Part shown: positions 38,758-47,189 of the stretch, piece by piece
Layout of the letters: each line of letters begins with the position of its first letter
How positions within the stretch are numbered: the stretch's first letter is position 1
Assembly (NCBI GenBank): GCA_964594775.1
Contig: CAZQNO010000003.1
Location: 1 to 64,000 of the forward strand
Direction of reading: 5' to 3'
Length of the DNA: 64,000 bases
DNA from: CAYFVU01 sp964594775
GTDB lineage: Bacteria; Spirochaetota; Spirochaetia; DSM-16054; Sediminispirochaetaceae
Program-made: the position numbers and the translations under genes
The notes under the pieces: generated by a model
The model's database searches: none
Told to the model about the DNA's origin: nothing
What the model saw: only the letters and a program-made list of their open reading frames with translations

Positions 38758-39042
38758 ATGAGAACGTACGAACTCACTATTATCGTGGGAACCGAAGAGG
38801 ATGAAACGAATCTCGGCAAACAGCAGGTTGACGAACAGCTGAAAAAGACCGAGGCGAAGGTAAAAAAGGAAGAGGACAAGGGTGTGCGAGATCTCGCCTA
38901 TATGATCAAGAAGCGGGAGAAGGGACACTACTACTACTACGAATTCGAGGCAGACCCCGAAAAAGTCCTATCGTTGGAGGAGGAGCTGCGGCTTCTCAAT
39001 CCCCTGCTCAAACACCTACTGATAAAGCAGGACGAAAACTAA
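38758..39042 (+). CDS. rpsF: 30S ribosomal protein S6
   Basis: 94 residues, standard length. It starts MRTYELTIIVGTEEDETNLG and includes KKEEDKGVRDLAYMIKKREKGHYYYYEFEADPEKVLSLEEELRLLNPLLKHLLIKQ, the typical beta-alpha fold ending that contacts S18. It binds 16S rRNA as a heterodimer with S18. First gene of the classical rpsF-ssb-rpsR-yybS-rplI-dnaB order, with a strong AAGGAGGGA ribosome site. Confidence 0.96.
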   Translation: MRTYELTIIVGTEEDETNLGKQQVDEQLKKTEAKVKKEEDKGVRDLAYMIKKREKGHYYYYEFEADPEKVLSLEEELRLLNPLLKHLLIKQDEN

Positions 39043-39056
39043 AAGAGTGAGATGCT

Positions 39057-39518
39057 ATGGCAAACGATATTAATTCGGTAACCTTAGTCGGCAGGCTCAC
39101 CAGAGATGCGGAGCTTAAATACACCGGCAACAATACCGCCGTGTGCAAGTTCTCCATCGCCGTCAACAGAAGAGGCAAGAGCGGCGACGAATGGAGGGAC
39201 GAAGCACATTTCTTCGACATCACCCTTTGGGGACGGCAGGGAGAGGCGATTCAGCAGTATCTGACAAAGGGGAAACAGGTCGGTATTCAGGGTGAACTCC
39301 GTCAGAGCCGCTGGGAACAGAACGGGCAGAACAGAAGCAAGGTGGAAATCCATGCCATTAATGTGCAGCTTCTTGGAGGTCCCGGAGGAAGTTCCGGAGC
39401 TCCAACCGGTCAGCGCCAGGAGCGCCCTTCCTACAACGACGGTCCCCAAAATTCGGGCGCTGGAAACAACCAGGATTATTCGGGGCCCGAAAACTTCGAA
39501 GACGATATACCATTTTAG
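39057..39518 (+). CDS. ssb: single-stranded DNA-binding protein
   Basis: 153 residues. An OB-fold with NDINSVTLVGRLTRDAELKYT, AVCKFSIAVNR, HFFDITLWGRQGEAIQQYLTKGKQVGIQGEL (about residues 1-105) is followed by a flexible Gly/Gln/Asn linker and the acidic DDIPF C-terminal tail used for partner binding. It coats single-stranded DNA in replication and repair. It lies 14 nt after rpsF and 12 nt before rpsR. Confidence 0.97.
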   Translation: MANDINSVTLVGRLTRDAELKYTGNNTAVCKFSIAVNRRGKSGDEWRDEAHFFDITLWGRQGEAIQQYLTKGKQVGIQGELRQSRWEQNGQNRSKVEIHAINVQLLGGPGGSSGAPTGQRQERPSYNDGPQNSGAGNNQDYSGPENFEDDIPF

Positions 39519-39530
39519 AAGGAGCTATTC

Positions 39531-39860
39531 ATGTCCGATGAGACACAAAACGATAGAAGAGATTTCGGCCGCGATTCGGGCCGCGACTATGGAAGAGATT
39601 CGGGCCGCGACTACGGAAGAGATTCCCGGTCGTTTCGGGGCGGTAAGAAGCCATTTTTCAAGAAAAAGGTCTGCCGCTTCTGCACACAGGATATAAAGGC
39701 GGATTACAAGAAACCCGATCTGCTCCAGCGCTTTGTAACCGACAGAGGCAAGATCCTTCCCAGAAGGATCACGGGGACATGCGCGAAGCATCAGCGCGAC
39801 CTTTCCAGGGAGATCAAACGGGCGAGAGTACTGGCATATCTGCCTTTCGTGAAACAGTAG
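39531..39860 (+). CDS. rpsR: 30S ribosomal protein S18 with repetitive N-terminal extension
   Basis: 109 residues against a usual 70-90. The S18 core starts about residue 40 (KKPFFKKKVCRFCTQDIKADYK) and continues KPDLLQRFVTDRGKILPRRITGTCAKHQRDLSREIKRARVLAYLPF. CRFC plus the later C-A-K-H give the zinc-binding form of S18. Residues 13-32 consist of repeated GRDSGRDY units, encoded by a near-perfect 24-nt tandem repeat. The extension is hydrophilic and charge-alternating, probably disordered on the ribosome surface. Partner of S6 encoded two genes upstream. Confidence 0.95.
   Translation: MSDETQNDRRDFGRDSGRDYGRDSGRDYGRDSRSFRGGKKPFFKKKVCRFCTQDIKADYKKPDLLQRFVTDRGKILPRRITGTCAKHQRDLSREIKRARVLAYLPFVKQ
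39567..39626 (+). repeat. 24-nt tandem repeat in rpsR
   Basis: Two and a half near-identical copies of a 24-nt unit encoding GRDSGRDY. Copies differ at single third positions (TAT/TAC), which suggests amplification by slippage followed by drift. Copy number may vary between strains. Confidence 0.75.
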
Positions 39861-39867
39861 GAGCGGA

Positions 39868-40824
39868 ATGACGCCAAACGAAGCACGCCGGCGCTGGGTC
39901 GAGATAGGCCTGTTTACCGCAGCGGCGTTTCTTCTGTACCAGGTGAGGTCGGCATTCTTTCTCAGCGCCGTACCGCTCTTCCTCCTCGGTTTCAAGAGAG
40001 GGCGCGAGGACCAGCTCTACGGAGCGGCCCTTTTTCTTCTGTTCGTGGGAGTTCAAGCCCTTATCCGGGTACGGGGTTTTGCGGATCCCCAGCTGAGGAC
40101 CTTTTTCGCCGTCGTGGAGATGGGCTATCCCGTTGGTTTTGTCGGCGGAGTGCTCCTCATACACTGGAGGAACGGCAGAAGCCTCTACGGAATGCTGGAG
40201 GCGGCGGCTCTGATAGCTGCGCTGAGTATTCCATTTTTTCTTATTTTTGCGGGAAACGCCGCGGTTACGGGCTTCCTGACCGAGCAGATACGGAGCATTA
40301 CGACGATGCTGCAGGAAGCTCTTGCACAGGGCGGAGCTTCGGTGTTTGCCTCCACGGATGATGCGATTGAACTGGTAAAAGACCTCTTCTTTCGTAACTT
40401 CCTGTTCAGTTATTTCCTTCTGCTTTCGGCAGACTGGGCTTTGGCTGTCGGGATACACGGAAGGGTAGCGGGAGGAGTCGGCTTCAAGATAGAGAAGTTT
40501 TCCGTACCGGAAACTCTTCTCTGGCCCCTTCTCGGGCTGTGGGCACTGGTGCTGATCGATGTGCTCGCCGATATGCGAATGATTGGTTATGCGGCATGGA
40601 ACGGAGGAATGATTCTTCTGTTCGTCTATGCGCTTCAGGGCATAGCTATTCTGCGCGTTCTCTTCCGACGCTATGGAGTGGGCAAGGGCCTGCGCATCAT
40701 GGTGACCGCGGCATCGGTTTTCGTGCTGTTGACGCCGGGGATAAACCTCGTGCTCATCATTGGAGTTCCTCTCTTAGGAGTGAGTGAATATTGGGTTCAT
40801 TATAGAATCGGAGAAGGAGATTAG
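39868..40824 (+). CDS. YybS-like membrane protein (DUF2232)
   Basis: 318 residues with about eight membrane helices (VEIGLFTAAAFLLYQV; LYGAALFLLFVGVQALI; PVGFVGGVLLIHW; ALIAALSIPFFLIFAG; NFLFSYFLLLSADWALAV; LLWPLLGLWALVLIDVLA; GGMILLFVYALQGIAILRVLF; VFVLLTPGINLVLIIGVPLLG). The position between rpsR and rplI, the length and the PLLGVSEYWVHYR ending match the YybS/DUF2232 family. Its function is not established; the cluster lacks the GdpP phosphodiesterase that often follows it in Firmicutes. It is 7 nt after rpsR and 2 nt before rplI. Confidence 0.8.
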   Translation: MTPNEARRRWVEIGLFTAAAFLLYQVRSAFFLSAVPLFLLGFKRGREDQLYGAALFLLFVGVQALIRVRGFADPQLRTFFAVVEMGYPVGFVGGVLLIHWRNGRSLYGMLEAAALIAALSIPFFLIFAGNAAVTGFLTEQIRSITTMLQEALAQGGASVFASTDDAIELVKDLFFRNFLFSYFLLLSADWALAVGIHGRVAGGVGFKIEKFSVPETLLWPLLGLWALVLIDVLADMRMIGYAAWNGGMILLFVYALQGIAILRVLFRRYGVGKGLRIMVTAASVFVLLTPGINLVLIIGVPLLGVSEYWVHYRIGEGD

Positions 40825-40826
40825 GT

Positions 40827-41450
40827 ATGAAGATTATTCTAAACGAGGATGTGTATAATTTAGGTGAAGAGGGAGATATCTGTGATGTGGCAAAGGGCTA
40901 CGCACGAAACTATCTCTTTCCCAAAAATCTCGCCGTTTCTCACACGAAGGAGAATCTGTCGGTCTTTGAGAGCCGTCGTTCGGCGATCAAAAACCGGAAA
41001 GAGGAAAAACGGACTGCCGCGCAGGGCCTGAAGGAGCGAATAGAGGGGAAGGAGATCCGCATTCCCATGAACGCCGGAGATACGGGAAAGCTCTTCGGTT
41101 CGGTGACCAACGCGATGATCATCGACGAACTGGCAAAAGAGGGGATCGAGCTGGAGAAGAAGCAGATCGACCTGCCGAGCAACAGCATAAAAATGACGGG
41201 CAGCTACCCTATCATGGTGAAACTCTACGAAAGTGAAAGCGCCGAAATCGTTATCAAGGTCTACAATCAAAACAAACCGCAAGAGGCCGTTGCCGGACCG
41301 ACGGAAACCACCGAAAAAATCGAGGCAGCCGAAGCCGACGCGGAAGCCGCTGTAGAGGCAGCCTACGCCGAGGAGGAAGCCGGCGAAGCCGATACCGGGG
41401 CGGATGAAGAAGAAGCGCCGGCGGACGAGGAGCGGAGCGACGAGGACTAG
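40827..41450 (+). CDS. rplI: 50S ribosomal protein L9 with acidic C-terminal extension
   Basis: 207 residues against the usual about 150. The core is standard: MKIILNEDVYNLGEEGDICD (N-terminal domain, where the usual VxxLGxxGdxxxVxxGYARNYL is seen as VAKGYARNYLFPKNLA), the central helix (about 45-75) and a C-terminal domain ending VIKVYNQNKPQ. About 55 residues of Ala/Glu/Asp-rich sequence follow (from about residue 152, ending EEAPADEERSDED). The tail is probably disordered and strongly negative. L9 binds near the L1 stalk and influences frame maintenance. It is coupled to yybS upstream and dnaB 6 nt downstream. Confidence 0.95.
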   Translation: MKIILNEDVYNLGEEGDICDVAKGYARNYLFPKNLAVSHTKENLSVFESRRSAIKNRKEEKRTAAQGLKERIEGKEIRIPMNAGDTGKLFGSVTNAMIIDELAKEGIELEKKQIDLPSNSIKMTGSYPIMVKLYESESAEIVIKVYNQNKPQEAVAGPTETTEKIEAAEADAEAAVEAAYAEEEAGEADTGADEEEAPADEERSDED

Positions 41451-41456
41451 CGTTCA

Positions 41457-42806
41457 ATGAGTACATCTTTATCCGGTAAGGGAAGAGTACCGCCCCACAA
41501 CGACGAAGCCGAACAGGCTACATTGGGGGCGATCCTGCTGGATGGAGAGGTCCTATCCACCGTTTTCCGCTTTCTCCGTGCCGACGATTTTTATCAAGTA
41601 TCTCATCAGAAGGTGTTCGCCTCCATCATAGATCTCTTCAATCGGGGAGAGACCATCGACCTCCTGACCCTCACCGAGGCGCTGGCATCGGCGGGAAACC
41701 TCGAAGCGTGCGGCGGGGCGGCCTATGTGTCTTTCCTCACCGACCAGGTGCCCACCAGCGCCAACGTGGAGTATTACGCGCGGATCGTCAAGGACAGGAG
41801 CGTGCGCCGCCGTTTGCTGCGTATTTCGCGGGAGCTCTCATCCCAGGCCCTCGAGGAGACCACCGACACCCGCGTACTCATAGAAGAGGCCGAGCAGCAC
41901 ATCTTCGAAATAACCGATAATCAGCAGTCCGAGTCGTATCGCGGCGTGGGGGAGATCATCTCCGAGACGATAGAGGCGATCGAACGGCTCTATCAAACCA
42001 AGGACAGTTACACCGGCGTCCCCAGCGGCTTCTCCGAACTGGACAACATGACCAGCGGTTTTCAAAACTCGGAATTCATCGTTTTCGGCGCCAGGCCTTC
42101 GGTGGGTAAAACGGCCCTTGCCCTTACCATGGCGGCGAACATGAGTATAAGAAAGAAGATTCCCGTCGGCTTCTTTACCCTCGAGATGACGAGCATGGCC
42201 CTTGTGCAGAGGCTCGTTTCTAGTGAAGCGAGAATAAACTCGGAGAAGATTCGCACGGGAATGCTCAAGCCTTCCGATTTTCACAGCCTCACCGAGGCGG
42301 CGGGCAGGATCTACGAGGCACCCCTCTACATCGACGAAACCCCGAGGATCAAGCTGCTCGATCTGCGTGCCCGGGCGCGAAGGATGAAGCTCAAAGAAGA
42401 GGTAAGGGTAATATTCGTCGACTACATCGGCCTTATTGAGCCGGAGTACAAGCAGAATGTTCCCAGACACGAGCAGGTTGCAGAAATATCCCGTTCCCTC
42501 AAAGCTCTGGCCCGGGAACTGGGTATTCCGATCATCAGTCTCTCTCAGGTAGGCAGGCAGTCGGAGGGAAAGGCGCCGAGCCTGGCGGACCTGCGGGAGT
42601 CAGGATCGATCGAACAGGATGCGGATGTAGTGCTCTTTCTCCACCGTGAGCGAAACGAGAACCGGGAGAGCAATGAAAGGCATGTTTCCAACGTGGAAAC
42701 CGATCTCATCGTGGCGAAGCAGAGAAACGGTCCGGTGGGAACGGTGAAGCTGGCCTTTTTACCGCAGTACACCAAATTCGAGGCCTTTAGCAGAGAACGA
42801 CAATAA
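41457..42806 (+). CDS. dnaB: replicative DNA helicase DnaB
   Basis: 449 residues. N-terminal primase-interaction domain (PPHNDEAEQATLGAILLD ... LTEALASAGNLEACGGAAYVSFL, about 10-110), linker, and a RecA-like motor from about residue 180: SGFSELDNMTSGFQNSEFIVFGARPSVGKTALAL (Walker A), VGFFTLEMTSMALVQRLVS, RVIFVDYIGLIEP (Walker B), IPIISLSQVGRQSEGKAPSLADLRESGSIEQDADVVLFLHR. It unwinds DNA at the fork as a hexamer. There is no intein. Last gene of the rpsF cluster. Confidence 0.97.
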   Translation: MSTSLSGKGRVPPHNDEAEQATLGAILLDGEVLSTVFRFLRADDFYQVSHQKVFASIIDLFNRGETIDLLTLTEALASAGNLEACGGAAYVSFLTDQVPTSANVEYYARIVKDRSVRRRLLRISRELSSQALEETTDTRVLIEEAEQHIFEITDNQQSESYRGVGEIISETIEAIERLYQTKDSYTGVPSGFSELDNMTSGFQNSEFIVFGARPSVGKTALALTMAANMSIRKKIPVGFFTLEMTSMALVQRLVSSEARINSEKIRTGMLKPSDFHSLTEAAGRIYEAPLYIDETPRIKLLDLRARARRMKLKEEVRVIFVDYIGLIEPEYKQNVPRHEQVAEISRSLKALARELGIPIISLSQVGRQSEGKAPSLADLRESGSIEQDADVVLFLHRERNENRESNERHVSNVETDLIVAKQRNGPVGTVKLAFLPQYTKFEAFSRERQ

Positions 42807-42823
42807 TTCTTAGGATGAGGCGC

Positions 42824-42853
42824 TTGATATTCACCCTGTCTGCTTACTACAAT
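42824..42853 (+). promoter_or_regulatory. promoter of the comFB-like gene
   Basis: -35 TTGATA at 42824-42829, an 18-nt spacer, -10 TACAAT at 42848-42853. The predicted leader is about 23 nt and contains TTTTTGGGGAGAG. Confidence 0.6.
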
Positions 42854-42882
42854 AGCACAGCCGGTTTTTGGGGAGAGAAACG

Positions 42883-43179
42883 ATGAGTCTACGGGAAAGC
42901 TACAATTTCGAATTCTTGATTAACGAAGCGGAACATCTCGTTCTCGAGCAGCTCGAGGAAGAACTAGGGGCCGAAAAAACGAAGGATATATGTAAATGCC
43001 AGGACTGTGTACTCGATATGGCCGCCCTCGCCCTAAACAGCATCTCTCCGATGTACCGTGTGTCTCTTATGGGGACCCTCTATGCCCACAATCTAAAAGA
43101 CACCGACTACGAGCGAGAGGTGAGGAAGAAGGTGGTAGAGGCCATCGAAAAGATTGCCAAGAATCCCTCGCACGATTAG
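42883..43179 (+). CDS. ComFB-domain protein (late competence / possible c-di-GMP receptor)
   Basis: 98 residues, a single ComFB domain: FEFLINEAEHLVLEQLEEEL, the cysteine pair CKCQDCVLDMAALALN, then SISPMYRVSLMGTLYAHN. This order (CxxC, D-x-x-A-x-x-LN, P-x-Y) is the family signature. ComFB was named in a Bacillus competence operon; cyanobacterial homologues were later described as cyclic di-GMP receptors. A TTG at 42868 is in frame, but GGGGAGAG with proper spacing selects ATG 42883. It has its own promoter and lies convergent to the beta-propeller gene. Confidence 0.85.
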   Translation: MSLRESYNFEFLINEAEHLVLEQLEEELGAEKTKDICKCQDCVLDMAALALNSISPMYRVSLMGTLYAHNLKDTDYEREVRKKVVEAIEKIAKNPSHD

Positions 43180-43188
43180 AGATTCGTT

Positions 43189-45213
43189 TTATCTCGTTGT
43201 ATGAAGATAGCGGTCTGCCCCTCCGAAGGTGAAGGCCTCCCCCTCCTTTGGAACTATCGCCCAACTGAAATCATCGAAGAGATAGATGGTCATGAGGAGC
43301 TTTCCCCTGTCGATATTCCACACCGAAATCGACGAGTCTCCGTTGAGAGAGTAGAGGCGCCCCTCGTGCAGATAGAGGTCTCGTGGAATATGGTCTATCG
43401 CCTCTAAATAGGTAAAGCCGTTCCACGCATACATGTGGACCTTCCCAAAACCGAGGGAGGTAAAAACCCGAGAACCGGCGGGGTCGACGGCGAGGCTTGC
43501 CTCGGGGTCTTCCCCCGGATAGGAGAGGAGGGTGTTTATTCTGTCGTAGTTCATTCCCGAATGCCGCTTGAGGACCGTTCTCAGCCCGCCGCTTCGCTGC
43601 TCATAGCCGAGGGTATAGAGATTTCGCGTCAGTTCGTCGTAGTGCAGCTGAAAGGTGAGAATATTACTGTCTTCGATGGGTACCGTTTCACCGGTTTTCG
43701 GATTGATGTGCAGAAGAGGGGTACCGATTACATCTGTTCGATTTCGCGCGGCGATAATACCGTCGTTATAGGTTTCGGAAATCGACTGCAGTCCGAAGGA
43801 GGTATAGGCGAACCGTTCGCTTCCGTCTTCGACGGAGATGATCTTGACGGTCCCGTTCTCTTCGAGCAGGAGAAGGTCCTCGTTATAGGGGCCTGCTTCC
43901 CTGATGGAAGCCTCAAGGCCGCTATAGAATGGAACGAAGTCGAAACCGGTAAAGCGGTATATGCTAGCCGAAGATTCCACCGCCTTCGGCAGGAGAAGAC
44001 AGTTTTCCCGTCCTAATGATAAGAGAGAGACACTGCCCTTTACCGGATGAGTAAATGACTCGGACCGGAAACGAAAGGACGTTTCACTGTCGGCGGACGA
44101 TGAGAAGACGGGAGAGGCGATGGAGAGAAAACGGGAACCGGAACTTATGAATATACGATCTCCCGCGAAGGCGATGTCGTCGATATTCAGGAGAATGGGC
44201 CGGCCGAAGGCGGAGGCCTCAGCGGTGCTCCTGCCGTAGCTTTCAAGAGCGTAGAGGGTTCCTCCCGCACTTCCATAGAATATTTCTCTGCCGTTATAGG
44301 CAATGGGACTCCTGTGGGAACCCTCCGTCGAGAAGCTTCTCTCTCTTTTGAAGCCGATGCGGGAGCTCCCCTCAACAGCTATGCCGTGCAGGGAGAGCGC
44401 CGCCTGCGATCTTGAATCGCCGGCCCTCAAAACGACAACCGAGCTGCCGGCCGGATCAACGGCGAGGGAACGGATTTCCCGGTAGCTTACCTTGTCCACG
44501 ACCTTTCCGTTTACCAGATCGATCATGAAGAGATTTGCGGCCTTCGCGGCGATGAGATAACGACCGCCGGGGAGAAAGCGAATATCCTGTAAATCGCTGA
44601 TCGTGCCGATCTGCCGGGCTCCCCCTCGCTGCTCACCGGTATTCATGTCCCAGTAGCGAATTTCTCCGGAAGGACTGTAGGTGAGAAGGGTCTTCTCCGT
44701 ATCCGATATAAACGCCGCAGAGACGATGCCGAAGCCCTCTCGAAAGAGGGGCTCTACGAAACCCGTATAGGCATCGAGAAAGGTGAGGCTGCGCCAGTCG
44801 GTCATTCCATAGACGAGATAGCTCCCTCTCGGCGAAAAACGGAGGAAGAGGGGTATCTCCGCGATCTTATGGGAGTAGAGTTCTTCTTCTTTCTCATAAT
44901 TCCAGACGCTGAGATGGTAGGTGTTTATTCTGTCGGTCTCTATCAGGGCGATCAGCGGCTCTGTCGGGTGTACGGAAATGCGTACGATAGGGAGGTGGGA
45001 GATCTGCAGCTTTCGCTCCAGTCTCTTTGAACCTGTGTGCCAGATGCGCAGAGTCCCGTCGTCTCCGCTGCTAAATAGGCGGTTCTGAGAAACACCGAAT
45101 TCGAGATCCAGGACCTCGCCGGTGTGTCCGGTGTTCACCGTTATCCGCTCGTTTGCCAATGGTGCGGAAAGGGTACAGCTAAGAATCGTCAGCAGGACAA
45201 ACAGTTTCTTCAC
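43189..45213 (-). CDS. periplasmic WD40-like beta-propeller protein
   Basis: 674 residues from a GTG at 45213 that overlaps the upstream stop (GTGA). A signal peptide (KKLFVLLTILSCTLSAPLANE) precedes repeated propeller blades: HTGEVLDLEFGVSQNRLFSSGDDGTLRIWHTGS is a near-canonical WD repeat, followed by degenerate ones (KTLLTYSPSGEIRYWDMNTGE; LYSLNGDSSISVWNIDRGK). Two seven-bladed propellers would fit the length. There is no lipobox, so it is probably soluble in the periplasm. WD40 proteins act as binding platforms; the partner here is unknown. Last gene of the long ribosomal/envelope gene string, after the CpXC gene. Confidence 0.8.
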   Translation of the reverse strand: MKKLFVLLTILSCTLSAPLANERITVNTGHTGEVLDLEFGVSQNRLFSSGDDGTLRIWHTGSKRLERKLQISHLPIVRISVHPTEPLIALIETDRINTYHLSVWNYEKEEELYSHKIAEIPLFLRFSPRGSYLVYGMTDWRSLTFLDAYTGFVEPLFREGFGIVSAAFISDTEKTLLTYSPSGEIRYWDMNTGEQRGGARQIGTISDLQDIRFLPGGRYLIAAKAANLFMIDLVNGKVVDKVSYREIRSLAVDPAGSSVVVLRAGDSRSQAALSLHGIAVEGSSRIGFKRERSFSTEGSHRSPIAYNGREIFYGSAGGTLYALESYGRSTAEASAFGRPILLNIDDIAFAGDRIFISSGSRFLSIASPVFSSSADSETSFRFRSESFTHPVKGSVSLLSLGRENCLLLPKAVESSASIYRFTGFDFVPFYSGLEASIREAGPYNEDLLLLEENGTVKIISVEDGSERFAYTSFGLQSISETYNDGIIAARNRTDVIGTPLLHINPKTGETVPIEDSNILTFQLHYDELTRNLYTLGYEQRSGGLRTVLKRHSGMNYDRINTLLSYPGEDPEASLAVDPAGSRVFTSLGFGKVHMYAWNGFTYLEAIDHIPRDLYLHEGRLYSLNGDSSISVWNIDRGKLLMTIYLFDDFSWAIVPKEGEAFTFGGADRYLHTTR

Positions 45214-45815
45214 TTCTCGTCTTCCTCTAGGCAAATTTTATTGATGGAAACGTAGGGCTCTGCGACGATACTAAAAAAGGGCTCTTCCTTGATCCGCTCT
45301 TCCAGTTCATCAAATACCTTTTCGTACATGCGCATCGGCATCTTTGTAAGCCCCAGTTCTTCTCCCTTTCCTTCGATGTGAAAAACGAGGTTCTCATCCT
45401 CGGAGACCTCGAAGAGGCTGATGCTCATTTCATCGGGTTCTTCCAGCTTCTCTAAGAGGTAGAATTTGAGAATTTCGATCGGCCTGTCGTCCAGACCTTC
45501 TCGCAGCATCACCGCCTTCTCCCGCAGTTCTCGAAAGCCGATAACCAGCCGATTGGTTTCCACCTCCCGTTTTCCCGTGAGGTAGCCGGTCCGTTCGAGT
45601 TCGGGAATAAAGGTGATGTTCCAGCCCCGGTCTGAGCCGTGAAGTACCGTGGCAAACTCGGGTTTTAGGAGGGCGCCGCACGAAGTACAGCGGACGGACA
45701 TAAACGTACCGTCGAGAATTTCATCGATGGTCCGGGGCTCTTGCGAAAGATCGATTTCTTCGGGAAAATCGCTTTCGATTTCGGCGCCGCAGTGACAGGT
45801 CAGTTTTCGTTTCAT
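45210..45815 (-). CDS. CpXC-domain protein
   Basis: About 201 residues. The N-terminal CpXC domain contains TCHCGAEIESDFPEEIDL and FMSVRCTSCGALLKPEF, two Cys pairs suited to bind zinc (CxC and CxxC). A helical and beta C-terminal part includes KFYLLEKLEEPDEMSISLFEV. The family is uncharacterised and found in several spirochaetes and firmicutes. Two ATGs (45821 and 45815) are available; the AGGA six nt before 45815 favours the second. It overlaps the propeller gene by 4 nt and follows rseP after 9 nt. Confidence 0.8.
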   Translation of the reverse strand: MKRKLTCHCGAEIESDFPEEIDLSQEPRTIDEILDGTFMSVRCTSCGALLKPEFATVLHGSDRGWNITFIPELERTGYLTGKREVETNRLVIGFRELREKAVMLREGLDDRPIEILKFYLLEKLEEPDEMSISLFEVSEDENLVFHIEGKGEELGLTKMPMRMYEKVFDELEERIKEEPFFSIVAEPYVSINKICLEEDEK

Positions 45816-45824
45816 ACACATTCC

Positions 45825-47189
45825 TCATTGGGAGAAAAAATAGGAGATATCGCCGAAGGTGGTAAGAAAAAGCAGAAGGATGATAATGAAGAAGCCCACC
45901 GTCTGGTACCGGTAGAAGGTCCTCGGGCTCACGGAAGTCCCTCGTACTAGTTCAATCAAGGAGAGAATAATAAAGCCGCCGTCGAGAGCCGGAATCGGTA
46001 GAAGATTTCCAAAACAGAGGGCGACGCTGAGGAGACTCAAAAATCGGAAGAGGGTAATAAAGCCGCTGCCCATTCCATCTGAGAAGCTCGAAGTGGCGAC
46101 CTCTCCAACGAGATAGGTGATACGGATAGGTCCGGATACGGCGTTGCGTACGTCTACCCCGGAAAAGAGAAGAGCAAGGCCCTTAATGGTGAGGGTAAAC
46201 GTTTCGACGGCCTCACGGATCCCTCTGGCGAGGGCTTTGATGGGACCCATGCGTGGGCTCCTGTCGACGATTCGGGCAAAGGCGACGCCTAATGCGGGAT
46301 TACCCCGCTCATCGTAGCGGGGAACGAGAACCGTCTCGCCGCTTCTCCCGTTACGTTCATATGTTATGTAAAGGCGTTCGGCTCCGTTCTCGAGGGCTGC
46401 ATAGAGTTCGAGGTAATGGGCGATTTCTTTTCCTTCGACGGAGATAATTCGATCCCCCTTTTTGAGACCGGCGAGCTCGGCTGCGGAGTCCTCTTCGATC
46501 TTGGAGACGACCGGATCTATCCACGCGGCGACACCGATCTTTCCCGCTCCTGTGTCTTTATCGAGTTGTGGAGTGATGCTGAGGGCGAGCGTCCTTCCGT
46601 TTCTCTCTACGCGCAGGGCAAGCGTCTCACCCGGCGCCTGTGCAACGATCCGTCGGATGTCGTTGTAGGTGCGCACCTCTTCTCCGTTAAGACCGATAAT
46701 CCTGTCTCCCGTTTCTAAGTCCGCCTCATCGGCCGGATAGTATCCTTCGCCGAAGATGCCGGGATATTCGGAGATGAGCACGATCTTGTTTTCAAAGGTT
46801 TCTATAGAAAAACCTATCCACCAGATGAGGGAGAGAACCAGGACGGCGAAAAAGAAGTTGAAGGCCGGTCCGGCGGCATAGGTAATGAGTCTTTTCCCCA
46901 CCGGTGCGGTAAAAAGAGAGCCCTCCTCATCGTAAATCTTGTCATTGTTTTCTTCCAGAGCCTTTTTGAAGAGCTCCTCACCCTTCATCTTGCAGTAGCC
47001 GCCGATAGGGAGGATGCCGAGACGGTATTCGGTCCCGCGCCAGGTCCGCGCATAGATCGGTTTTCCCCAGCCGATGGAAAAGGCCTCTACGGTAATGCCG
47101 CCGGCCTTTGCCGCGAGGAAATGCCCCAGTTCGTGCACGAACACTACGATGCCGAGGCCCAACAGTCCCAGTATTACGGTAAGAATCAT
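45825..47189 (-). CDS. rseP: site-2 intramembrane metalloprotease RseP/RasP
   Basis: 454 residues. The first membrane helix carries the zinc-binding FVHELGHFLAAKAGG (HExxH), and a late helix carries LLPIPALDGGFIIL (the LDG motif with the third ligand Asp). Between them lie two PDZ-like regions (GDRIIGLNGEEVRTYNDI and GDRIISVEGKEIAHYLEL). It cleaves membrane-bound anti-sigma factors or remnant signal peptides. It overlaps dxr by 4 nt in the widespread uppS-cdsA-dxr-rseP order. Confidence 0.95.
   Translation of the reverse strand: MILTVILGLLGLGIVVFVHELGHFLAAKAGGITVEAFSIGWGKPIYARTWRGTEYRLGILPIGGYCKMKGEELFKKALEENNDKIYDEEGSLFTAPVGKRLITYAAGPAFNFFFAVLVLSLIWWIGFSIETFENKIVLISEYPGIFGEGYYPADEADLETGDRIIGLNGEEVRTYNDIRRIVAQAPGETLALRVERNGRTLALSITPQLDKDTGAGKIGVAAWIDPVVSKIEEDSAAELAGLKKGDRIISVEGKEIAHYLELYAALENGAERLYITYERNGRSGETVLVPRYDERGNPALGVAFARIVDRSPRMGPIKALARGIREAVETFTLTIKGLALLFSGVDVRNAVSGPIRITYLVGEVATSSFSDGMGSGFITLFRFLSLLSVALCFGNLLPIPALDGGFIILSLIELVRGTSVSPRTFYRYQTVGFFIIILLLFLTTFGDISYFFSQ

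Noticed and set aside
38112..38804. Plus-strand open frame of 230 codons before rpsF
   Set aside because: It runs antisense to the small hypothetical gene and overlaps rpsF in another frame; acidic, low-information translation with no motif.
39561..39627. Possible CRISPR-like repeat
   Set aside because: The repeats are directly adjacent without spacers and encode an in-frame protein repeat in rpsR.
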